Source of the DNA: Holothuria scabra | Lineage: Eukaryota > Echinodermata > Holothuroidea > Aspidochirotida > Holothuriidae | Direction: 5' to 3' | DNA: 64,000 nucleotides | NCBI GenBank assembly: GCA_037179385.1 | Contig: CM074193.1 | Coordinates: forward strand, 7,523,547-7,587,546 | Part shown: positions 48,262-59,860 of the stretch, piece by piece | Layout of the letters: every line of letters begins with the position of its first letter | Position numbering within the stretch: position 1 is the first letter of the stretch | Made by a program: the position numbers and the translations under genes | Notes under the pieces: generated by a model | Database searches by the model: none | Told to the model about the DNA's origin: nothing | What the model saw: only the letters and a program-made list of their open reading frames with translations

Positions 48262-49529
48262 TGTTTAAAATGATGTCATTTCCGGTCACTGAATCTAAAT
48301 TTTTACTGACTAATGTACCAGAACATATTGTCGAGCATCAACGAGATCCATTCCTGGAGTCGGGCTCTAGGCCTAGCCTAACAACGCTAGGCCTACGTGC
48401 TGACGCTGTGTGTGCAAAGCTAACTGTTGTTACTGTTACAGTGTTGTTAGGCTAACTTACTCAGTCTTACGCTTGGTGGTGACGAACCAAAACGTAAGTC
48501 GAGATTTATGAAGCTTAACTTACACTGGAAAAACATTCTGGGCCTTCTTTAAACGTTTGTTCACTTCACAACTTCGGCGTGTATTGTAGCCTGCGTCTAA
48601 AACTTATCCTGGCTAGGCCTAGGCCCATGCGAACTACTTGCTACAATTATAATCTTAGTACTGTATTTCGTCTACGTACGTCCGGGCCCCACAGCTTAGG
48701 GCTAGCGCTACAGTGCGTACATTTACGTTCGGGGCTTCGCGCGAAAACTGATCAAATCAGCAATCACGGACTTCCTATACACTGCAATGCACACAAACCA
48801 TAGAGATACAAACTGACTTATGGCATCTGAGGGCATCAGTACATGTATGAATATCGATATGAATATTGAGTAGGCCTACGTAACACGGAATCACCTGAAC
48901 ACATGATTTGACCTGAAATTTGTACTGCGCTGTTGTTTGTCGGACCTCTGGTACATCTGGAGTATTACTAGTCTATCAATTAAATAACCAGTTTACGGGA
49001 TCCAGGAGAAAATGTATCACGGATATCAAATCTACCTTAAAACTCAAGGATCATGTCCCGTTCACGCCATGACGATAACCGCGTTGACTGTTCCACTCTA
49101 AAATAGGTGCATGGAATGAACGCTGTGCGGACGAAAGGGAAGAGGGTGTATAGACATAACATTAGCTTCCACTGGGATGAAAATTTCAGCCTGATCGATG
49201 ACTACGGAAGCCTTTAATGTTCTGAATTAAAGGAAAAGTTCAATCGTAATTGCTAGCAAGTGACTGGCGTGAATCGCAGAGAGGAATGAATATATATATG
49301 TAGTCAAAGATTTGTGGGGATTGTGTGAGAAAGAAAGATTATATCATGTGTTTTTAATATGTGAGTATCGCGTCCCGAGCCAACGAAATAGCAATGTATG
49401 TGTACTGCATTCAGTTTTCTCTCTTTTCAGGTAACGAACTATGTTCAATGTTGGGTAAAACATCCTAGTGATCGAATTCGAGTTTGTGTGTAATACTGAC
49501 GTTATTGTACATAAGTGTTTATTTTATTT
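48262..49529. other. CpG-richer spacer before the second satellite
   Basis: Contains several GTAAGT-type donors on both strands but no open reading frame with recognisable content. It may hold the promoter and first exon of the FLASH-like gene, or of a divergent gene whose body is not in view. Confidence 0.35.
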
Positions 49530-52500
49530 ACTCGTTAATTCATCATAATAATGTCATGCAAAGGAAACAAAAAGTTGCAGTCCAATGAGCTTATATATTT
49601 CGTACGAGTTCTAACATATATTAAGTTAGAAGTAAGGAAACACTCAATTTATTGCCGGCCATTCAACGTTCATACAGCTTCGTACGAAAATGTAGGCGCA
49701 CTTACATAAGCGATAAAATGCGTTCATGATTGAGATATCCTACGAAACAAGCTCAGATTTAAGGTTGACTTTAACGTAGGGTTTGCTTTGCACTCAACAA
49801 ACAAATAAATGTACAAAAAGCGGAGCACTTTGGGGAACAAACATCCCAACATTTCAGTTGAGTTTTATTTCGTACGAAGCAGTAGGCCAAACTGTTATAT
49901 GGTACAAACTTGAACCTGTAGAATTAATATGAGACATGCATGCAACTTCGTACGAAAACGCACAAAGTATTCATTGTAATATATTGATCTAAAATTGAAC
50001 AGTAAGTTGCTTTATTTTTATGTGAGATAACACAAAAACAATATTAAATATGATAAAAACAAACTCGTTATAGGCTATTGGACACGTCAGCCTGGTCGCG
50101 GGGTCGCGCTCTACTGGAAAGTGTTGGTTACCAAATGTATTAAAAACCAATGCATATCGCGCCCAGCAACGATTTAAATTCTTTTCGTAAAAAGGAAATA
50201 ACAATTATGAATCTGTCTTGCTAAAAAAAACTGCTGAAATCAATTACTCAAAATAGTTACACAAACACTTTGGGGGGGGGGGGGGTTGTAGCGTACGAAG
50301 AGTATCCCCTACCGGAAAGTTGACCAACTTTTGCCTTCATACGGAGGCAAGTCGAAAATAGACCTCAAGATTAGTGTTACCGTAAAAAATTACTGCAACG
50401 GCATATCAAGAAAATGACGACACTTTTCCAAGGTGTCTTCCATTTGCCCTCGGTGGGCCTTTAGACGAGACTTAGGGTAAGTCCATGGTTTAAGGCAAGC
50501 AAACATTCATTAAGACCTTAAGCCGGGGAACAGGTTATTTATTGGTTTTTTAACCAAATAGATCCAGTAAAAACAACGCACTTTATTGGTTCCGGCTACA
50601 AGAGGAAAAATTAAAGTTTGTGTTTCGTACGAACAAGTACTAATATATTTTACAAACTGCTAAGATAATAATGACGAATTCATACAGTTTCGTACGAAAA
50701 TATACGGAGTATATGTTGGGTACATTATGTATTTGAAAAGTGAGTGCAACTCAAGAGTATATATTTAAGTAAAGTTGCTTAGGAGAGAAAGTTGAATGTA
50801 CTCGTTAATTCATCATAATTATGTCATGCAAAGGAAACAAAAAGTTGCAGTCCAATGAGCTTATATATTTCGTACGAGTTCTAACATATATTAAGTTAGA
50901 AGTAAGGAAACACTCAATACATTGCCGGACATTCAACGTTCAAACAGCTTCGTACGAAAATGTAGGCGCACCTACAAATTACATGTGATGTCTAGAGCCA
51001 AAACATAAGCGATAAATTGCGTTCATGATTGAGATATCCTACGAAACAAGCTCAGATTAAAGGCTGACTTTAACGTGGGGTTTGCTTTGCACTCAACAAA
51101 AAAATAAATGTACAAAAAGCGGAGCATTTTGGGGAACAAACATCCCAAAATTTCAGTTGAGTTTTATTTCGTACGAAGCAGTAGGCCAAACTGTTATATG
51201 GTACAAACTTGAACCTGTAGAATTAATATGAGACATGCATGCAACTTCGTACGAAAACGCACAAAGTATTCATTGTAATGTATTGATCTAAAATTGAACA
51301 GTAAGTTGCTTTACTTTTATGTGAGATAACACAAAAACAACATTAAATATAAAAAAACAAACTCGTTATAGGCTATTGGACACGTCAGCCTGGTCGCGGG
51401 GTCGCGCTCTACTGGAAAGTGTTGGTTACGAAATGTATTAAAAACCAATGGATATCGCCTCCAGCAACGATTAATATTCTTCTCGTAAACGTACATAACA
51501 ATTATGAATATATATCTCGCTAAAAAAAAAAAAACTGCTTAAATCATTAACTAAAAGTAGTTACACAAACACTTGGGGGGGGGGGGGGTAGCGTACCTAG
51601 AGTATCCCCTACCGGAAAGTTGACCAACTTTTGCCTTCATACGGAGGCAAGTCGAAAATAGACCTCAAGATTAGTGTTACCGTAAAAAATTACTGCAACG
51701 GCATATCAAGAAAATAACGACACTTTTCCAAGGTGTCTTCCATTTGCCCTCGGTGGGCCTTTAGACGAAACTTAGGGTAAGTCCATGGTTTAAGGCAAGC
51801 AAACATTCATTAAGACCTTAAGCTGGGGAACAGGTTATTTATTGGTTTTTTAACCAAATAGATCCAGTAAAAACAACGCACTTTATTGGTTCCGGCTACA
51901 AGAGGAAAAATTAAAGTTTGTGTTTCGTACGAACAATTACTAATATATTTTACAAACTGCTAAGATAATAATGACGAATTTATACAGTTTCGTACGAAAA
52001 TAAACGGCGTATATGTTGCGTACATTATGTTTTTGAAAAGTGAGTGCAACTCTTTAGTATATATTTAAGTGAAGTTGCTTAGGAGAGAAAGTTGAATGTA
52101 CTCGTTAATTCATCATAATTATGTCATGCAAAGGAAACAAAAAGTTGCAGTCCAATGAGCTTATATATTTCGTACGAGTTCTAACATATATTAAGTTAGA
52201 AGTAAGGAAACACTCAATACATTGCCGGACATTCAACGTTCAAACAGCTTCGTACGAAAATGTAGGCGCACCTACAAATTACATGTGATGTCTAGAGCCA
52301 AAACATAAGTGATCAATTGCGTTCATGATTGAGATATCCTACGAAACAAGCTCAAATTAAAGGCTGACTCTAACGTGGAGTTTGCTTTGCACTCAACAAA
52401 CAAATAAATGTACAAAAAGCGGAGCACTTTGGGGAACAAACATCCCAACATTTCAGTTGAGTTTTATTTCGTACGAAGCAGTAGGCCAATCTGCTATATG

Positions 52501-53572
52501 GTACAAACTTGAACCTGTAGAATTAATATTAGACATGCATGCAACTTCGTACGAAACGCACAAAGTATTCACTGTGATATATTGATCTAAAATTGAACAG
52601 TAAGTTTTTTCTACCTTTATGTGAGATGACACAAAAACAACATAAAACATAAAAAACCAAACTCGTAATAGGCTATTTGCCCCTTTGCCTGGTTGCGGGG
52701 TCGCGCTCTACTGGAAAGTGTTGGTTACGAAATGTATTAAAAACCAATGGATATCGCCTCCAGCAATGATTATTATACTTCTCGTAAACGTACATAACAA
52801 TTATGAATATATATCTTGCTAAAAAAAACTGCTTAAATCATTAACTCAAAATAGTTACACAAACACTTGGGTGGGGGGGGGGGGGGTGTAGCGTACGAAG
52901 AGTATCCCCTACCGGAAACTTGACCAACTTTTGCCTTCATACGGAGGCAAGTCGAAAATAGACCTCAAAATTAGTATTACCGTAAAAAATTTCTGTAACG
53001 GCATATCAAGAAAATGAGGACACTTTTCCAAGGTCCCTTCCATTTGCCCTCGGTGGGCCTTTAGACGAGACTTAGGGTTAGTCCATGGTTTTAGGCAAGC
53101 AAACATTCATTAAGACCTAAAGCCGGGAACAGGTTATATATTGGTTTTTTAGCAAATAGATCCAGTAAGAACAACGCAATATATCGGTTCCGGCTACAAG
53201 TGGAAAAATTAAAGTTTGTGTTTCGTACGAACAAGTACTAATATATTTTACAAAGTGCTTAGATAATAGTGACGAATTCAAACAGTTTCGTACGAAAATA
53301 TACGGAGTATATGTTGCTTACAGTATCTATTTAAAAAGTGAGTGCAACTCCTTAGTATATATTTGAGTAAAGTTCTTAGGAGAGAAAGTTGAATTTACTC
53401 GTTAATTCATCATAATTATGTCATGCAAAGGAAACAAAAAAGTTGCAGTCTAATGAGCTTATATATTTCGTACGAGTTCTTTCATATATTAAGTAAGAAG
53501 AAAGGAAACACTCAATCTATTGACGGACATTCAACGTTCAAACAGCTTCGTACGAAAATGTAGGCGCACTTA

Positions 53573-53933
53573 CACCCTAAAATCAAAAGAGTGAACTTAT
53601 TCACTCTTTGATCGAGTAAAAAATGTAAATTCACTCCAAGAGGAGTGAAGTTCCCTCCAAAAATAGTGAAGTTAACTCCAAAAAGAGTGAAATTCCCTTA
53701 AAACGAGCGAAGTTTCACTCTTGATGGAGTGCCCACGATGATCGCTCTTAAAAAAAAAACGATCATTACAGGCACTCGTGGAAGAGTGAAGTTTCCCTCT
53801 TCCTCTAGTGAATTTCACTCTTTTTTGAGGGTACTATCACTCCTCTTGGAGTGAATTATCGCTCTAATGGAGCGAATTTACACTTTTCACTCGATCAAAG
53901 AGTGACTAAGTTCACTCTTTTGATTTAAGAGTG
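53573..53933. mobile_element. Foldback MITE with TA target duplication, 361 bp
   Basis: Inserted in unit 4 of the higher-order repeat. Ends are CACCCTAAAATCAAAAGAGT at the left and CACTCTTAAATCAAAAGAGT on the complement at the right; the arms pair over most of the element. TA flanks both sides (53,571-53,572 and 53,934-53,935). The empty site GCACTTACAAATTGC is intact in other units (for example near 56,116), so the insertion and the 2-bp duplication are directly demonstrated. A TA duplication suggests Tc1/mariner-type mobilisation. It contains many GAGTGAA/TTCACTC boxes. Confidence 0.9.
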
Positions 53934-54349
53934 TACAAATTGCATGTGATGTCTAGAGCCAAAACATAAGCGATAAATTGCGTTCATGATTGAGATATCC
54001 TACGAAACACGCTCAAATAAAAGGCTGACTCTAACGTGGGGTTTGCTTTGCACTCAACAAACAAATAAATAAAAAAAAAAAAGCGGAGCATTTTGGGGAA
54101 CAAACATTCCAACATTTCAGTTGAGTTTTATTTCGTACGAAGAATGACGCCAAACTGTTATATGGTACAAACTTGAACCTGTAGAATTAATATTAGACAT
54201 GCATGCAACTTCGTACGAAAACGCACAAAGTATTCATTGTGATATATTGATCTAAAATTGATCAGTAAGTGGCTTTATTTTTATGTGAGATAACACAAAA
54301 ACAACATAAAACATGAAAAACTAACTCGTTATAGGCTATTGGACACGTC

Positions 54350-54364
54350 AGCCTGGTCATTAAG
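54350..54364. other. Deletion junction in repeat unit 4
   Basis: GTCAGCCTGGTC runs directly into ATTAAGACCTTAAGC. In other units these are separated by about 415-420 bp (for example 51,396 and 51,809), including the G run and the CGTACGAAGAG site. Only TC is shared at the ends, so this looks like an internal deletion with little homology. The same unit carries the 361-bp MITE. Confidence 0.85.
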
Positions 54365-57300
54365 ACCTTAAGCTGGGGAACAGGTTATTTTTGGTTTTTC
54401 AACCAAATAGATCCAGTAAAAACAACGCACTTTATTGGTTCCGGCTACAAGAGGAAAAATTAAAGTTTGTGTTTCGTACGAACAAGTACTAATATATTTT
54501 ACAAACTGCTAAGATAACAATGACGAATTCATACAGTTTCGTACGAAAATAAACGGCGTATATGTTGCGTACATTATGTTTTTGAAAAGTGAGTGCAACT
54601 CTTTAGTATATATTTAAGTGAAGTTGCTTAGGAGAGAAAGTTGAATGTACTCGTTAATTCATCATAATTATTTCATGCAAAGGAAACAAAAAGTTGCAGT
54701 CCAATGAGCTTATATATTTCGTACGAGTTCTAACATATATTAAGTTAGAAGTAAGGAAACACTCAATACATTGCCGGACATTCAACGTTCAAACAGCTTC
54801 GTACGAAAATGTAGGCGCACCTACAAATTACATGTGATGTCTAGAGCCAAAACATAAGCGAAAAATTGCGTTCATGATTGAGATATCCTACGAAACAAGC
54901 TCAGATTAAAGGCTGACTTTAACGTGGGGTTTGCTTTGCACTCAACAAAAAAATAAATGTACAAAAAGCGGAGCATTTTGGGGAACAAACATCCCAACAT
55001 TTCAGTTGAGTTTTATTTCGTACGAAGCAGTAGGCCAAACTGCTATATGGTACAAACTTGAACCTGTAGAATTAATATGAGACATGCATGCAACTTCGTA
55101 CGAAAACGCACAAAGTATTCATTGTAATATATTGATCTAAAATTGAACAGTAAGTTGCTTTACTTTTATGTGAGATAACACAAAAACAACATTAAATATA
55201 AAAAAACAAACTCGTTATAGGCTATTGGACACGTCAGCCTGGTTGCGGGGTCGCGCTCTACTGGAAAGTGTTGGTTACGAAATGTATTAAAAACCAATGG
55301 ATATCGCCTCCAGCAATGATTATTATTCTTCTCGTAAACGTACATAACAATTATGAATCTATATCTTGCTAAAAAAAACTGCTGAAATCAATTACTCAAA
55401 ATAGTTACACAAACACTTGGGGGGGGGGGGGTTGTAGCGTACGAAGAGTATCCCCTACAGGAAACTTGACCAACTTTTGCCTTCATACGGAGGCAAGTCG
55501 AAAATAGACCTCAAGATTAGTGTTACCGTAAAAAATTTCTGTAACGGCATATCAAGAAAATGACGACACTTTTCCAAGGGCCCTTCTATTAGGCATCGGT
55601 GGGCCTTTAGACGAAACTAAGTGTTAGTCCATGGTTTTAGGCAAGCAAACATTCATTAAGACCTAAAGCTGGGGAACAGGTTATTTATTGGTTTTTTAAA
55701 CAAATAGATCCAGTAAGAACAACGCACTATATCGGTTCCGGCTACAAGTGGAAAAATTAAAGTTTGTGTTTCGTACGAACAAGTACTAATATATTTTACA
55801 AACTGCTAAGATAATAATGACGAATTCATACAGTTTCGTACGAAAATATACGGAGTATATGTTGCTTACAGTATATATTTAAAAAGTTAGTGCAACTCCT
55901 TAGTATATATTTCAGAAAAGTTGCTTAGGAAGGAGAGTTCAATTTACTCGTTAATTCATCATAATAATGTCATGCGAAGTAAACAAAAAAGTTGCAGTCC
56001 AATGAGCTTATATATTTCGTACGAGTTCTAACATATATTAAGTTAGAAGTGAGGAAACACTCAATTTATTGCCGGAAATTCAAGGTTCAAACAGCTTCGT
56101 ACGAAAATGTAGGCGCACTTACAAATTGCATGTGATGTCTAGAGCCAAAACATAAGCGATAAATTGCGTTCATGATTGAGATATCCTACGAAACACGCTC
56201 AAATAAAAGGCTAACTCTAACGTGGGGTTTGCTTTGCACTCAACAAACAAATAAATAAAAAAAAAAGCGGAGTATTTTGGGGAACAAACATTCCAACAAT
56301 TTAGTTGAGTTTTATTTCGTACGAAGCAGTAGGCCAATCTGCTATATGGTACAAACTTGAACCTGTAGAATTAATATTAGACATGCATGCAACTTCGTAC
56401 GAAAACGCACAAAGTATTCATTGTGATATATTGATCTAAAATTGAACAGTAAGTGGCTTTATTTTTATGTGAGATAACACAAAAACAGCATAAAATATGA
56501 AAAACTAACTTGTAATAGGCTATTGGACACTTCAGCCTGGTTGTGGGGTCGCGCTCTACTGGAAAGCGTTGGTTACCAAATGTATTAAAAACCAATGGAT
56601 ATCGCCGCCAGCAACGGTTAAAATTCTTTTCGGAAACGTACATAACAATTATGAATCTATATCTTGCTAAAAAAAAACTGCCTAAATCATTTACTCAAAA
56701 TAGTTACACAAACAGTTGTGGGGAGGGGGGTAGTGTACGAAGAGTATCCCCTACCGGAAACTTGACAACTTTTGCCTTCATACGGAGGCAAGTCGAAAAA
56801 AGACCTCAAGATTAGAATTACCGTAAAAAATTTCTGTAACGGCATATCAAGAAAATGACGACACTTTTCCAAGGTCCCTTCCATTTGCCCTCGGTGGGCC
56901 TTTAGACGAGACTTAGGGTTAGTCCATGGTTTTAGGCAAGCAAACATTCATTAAGACCTAAAGCTAGGGAACAGGTTATTTATTGGTTTTTTAAACAAAT
57001 AGATCCAGTAAGAACAACGCACTATATCGGTTCCGGCTACAAGTGGAAAAATTAAAGTTTGTGTTTCGTACGAACAAGTACTAATATATTTTACAAACTG
57101 CTAAGATAATAATGACGAATTCATACAGTTTCGTACGAAAATATACGGAGTATATGTTGCTTACAGCATATATTTAAAAAATGAGTGCAACTCCTTAGTA
57201 TATATTTCAGAAAAGTTGCTTAGGAGAGAAAGTTCAATTTACTCGTTAATTCATCATAATAATGTCATGCAAAGGAAACAAAAAGTTGCAGTCCAATGAG

Positions 57301-58510
57301 CTTATATATTTCGTACGAGTTCTAACATATATTAAGTTAGAAGTAAGGAAACACTCAATACATTGCCGGACATTCAACGTTCAAACAGCTTCGTACGAAA
57401 ATGAAGCCGCACTTACAAATTGCATGTGATGTCTAAAGCCAAAACATAAGCGAAAAATTGCGTTCATGATTGAGATATCCTACGAAACAAGCTCAAATAA
57501 AAGGCTGACTCTAACGTGGGGTTTGCTTTGCACTCAACAAACAAATAAATAAAAAAAAAAAAAAAAAGCGGAGTATTTTGTGGAACAAACATTCCAACAT
57601 TTCAGTTGAGTTTTATTTCGTATGAAGCAGTAGGCCAAACTGCTATATGGTACAAACTTGAACCTGTAGAATTAATATTAGACATGCATGCAACTTCGTA
57701 CGAAAACGCACAAAGTATTCACTGTGATATATTGGTCTAAAATTGAACAGTAAGTTGCTTTATTTTCATGTGAGATAAAACAAAAAACAAACTCGTAATA
57801 GGCTATTGGACACGTCAGCCTGGTTGCGGGGTCGCGCTCTACTGGAAAGTGTTGGTTACGAAATGTATTAAAAACCAACGGATATCACCTCCAGCAACGA
57901 TTAATATTCTTCTCGTAAACGTACATAACAATTATGAATCCATATCTTGCTAAAAAAACTGCTGAAATCAATTACTCAAAATAGTTACACAAACACTTTG
58001 GGGGGGGGGGGGGGGTTGTAGCGTACGAAGAGTATCCCCTACCGGAAAGTTGACCAACTTTTGCCTTCATACGGAGGCAAGTCGAAAATAGACCTCAAGA
58101 TTAGTGTTACCGTAAAAAATTTCTGTAACGGCATATCAAAAAAATGACGACACTTTTCCAAGGTCCCTTCCATTTGCCCTCGGTGGGCCTTTAGACGAGA
58201 CTTAGGGTTAGTCCATGGTTTTAGGCAAGCAAACATTCATTAAGACCTAAAGCTGGGGAACAGGTTATTTATTGGTTTTTTAGCAAATAGATCCAGTAAG
58301 AACAACGCACTATATCGGTTCCGGCTACAAGCGGAAAAATTAAAGTTTGTGTTTCGTAAGAACAAGTACTAATATATTTGACAAAGTGCTAAGATAATAA
58401 AGACGAATTCATACAGTTTCGTACGAAAATATACGGAGTATATGTTGCGTACAGTATATATTTAAAAAGTTAGTGCAACTCCTTTATTTTTAAGTAAAGT
58501 TGCTTATCAG

Positions 58511-59860
58511 AGGAAGTTCAAAGAAATGATATTTCAACGTGCGGGGTAGCTTTTCACTCGATTGGTTTGGTCATAGCATATAGATCCAGTGAGATTAAGG
58601 TACCTTGTCTGTTCCGGCTTAAAGACGACAACAATTAAGTGTTATTTGGAACGAAGTAGAACTAAAACATGTTAACGAGCTACACAAATTACTATTACGC
58701 ATGCATACAGTTTACTACAAGATGTACGAACTATTGTTTGTTGATATCGACCTGAATTTGATCGATTGAAGTTCCCTTTAATTGGTGTAATGACGAACTC
58801 GGGAGAAAGTCAAAGTAATAAAAGAAATATTAATGTAGCAACTTTTCACTAGATTGGTTTGTTTTATAAATAGATCGAGTAAGATCAATGTACTATGTCG
58901 ATTCCGGCTAAAGGCAGAATACTTGAAGTTTATGTTTCGTACGAGGTAGAAGTGTATGTTTACAAAGTGCCCCAATTATTATTACGCATTTATACAGCTC
59001 TGCGCGGAAATGTACGAAGTTTATTGTTTATGATATACATTGAAAAACTGAGTGATAAGTTTCTTCATTTTAAGTGAAGTTGCTACCAAGAGAAAGTTTA
59101 AAGAAATGATATTTCAACTTGCGGGATATCTTCTCGTTTTTCGTTTTTTCATGCTGATCGCGACAACAGTTTAATATTATTTCGTTCGAAGTGAAACAAA
59201 GATATGTTTACCAGCTACTCAATCATTAAATCATTATTTTAATGCATGCAGTTTCGTACGAACATGTGCGAAATGTTGATTTGGTGATACAGAGCTAAAT
59301 TTGAGCGACAGGTTGTCCTCAATTATCCACTTATGGGGTTATTCACAGAGGAAATTTGGCCAAAGAAATGACATTTCAACGTGAAAAGTAGCTTTTCAAT
59401 CGATTGGTTCCGTCAACAAGTAGATTTCGTAAGATAACGACTCTATTCTGTCCATGATTAAAGGGGGCAACAACTTAATTCGTGTTCGTACGAAGTTGAA
59501 CTTATTTTTGTCTACAAGATACTCAACCTATTATTATCATCTATGAATGCAGCTTGGTATGAAACTGTCTGATATATTTCTTAGTCATAAATACCTTAAA
59601 TTGATCGAAACGTTTCCTTCAATTTTTGTGATCTTGCACCCGGTGAGAGAAAGTAAAAGAAAAGGATATATTTATGTAGTAGCTTTTCACTTAATTGGTT
59701 TGTTAAACAAGTAGATCCAGTAAGACCAACACACTCCGTCGGTTCCGGTTGAAGGAGAAAAATTAGGCAGTGTCGTACGAAAATGTGCGGAGTATATTGC
59801 TTTATACGTTATATACTTTTAAAAACTGAGTGAGAAGCTCCTTCATTCTTAAAGACACTG
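58511..59860 (+). repeat. Diverged ~285-bp monomeric sub-repeats at the array edge
   Basis: The block GCTTTTCACTCGATTGGTTT, then TAGATCCAGTnAGA and TTCCGGCT, recurs near 58,550, 58,840, 59,390 and 59,682, a step of about 285 bp or a multiple. Each copy holds relatives of TTCGTACGAA, exact or nearly so, near 58,937, 59,254, 59,482 and 59,773. The same block order occurs inside every 1.3-kb unit to the left. This region therefore looks like the older, un-homogenised form of the array. Confidence 0.75.

Larger units (their letters stand above)
49530..58510 (+). repeat. Higher-order tandem repeat, seven ~1.27-1.30-kb units
   Basis: ACTCGTTAATTCATCATAAT restarts at 49,530, 50,800, 52,100, 53,397, 54,649, 55,946 and 57,241, giving steps of 1,270, 1,300, 1,297, 1,252, 1,297 and 1,295. 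Each unit carries six or seven CGTACGA cores, mostly as TTTCGTACGAA, usually in pairs 65-80 bp apart. Each also has a long G run (near 50,273, 51,574, 52,870, 55,419, 56,717 and 57,999) of different length in each copy. The unit appears to consist of several diverged ~285-bp sub-repeats, as seen more simply at 58,511-59,860. Recurrent ~65-codon minus-strand ORFs come from the repetition and show no independent coding signal. Confidence 0.92.

Noticed and set aside
52909..58236. Recurring ~65-codon minus-strand ORF starting MFACLKPW in several repeat units
   Set aside because: It recurs only because the DNA repeats. Units differ by frameshifts within it and by substitutions with no codon-position bias that I can see, and there is no known domain.
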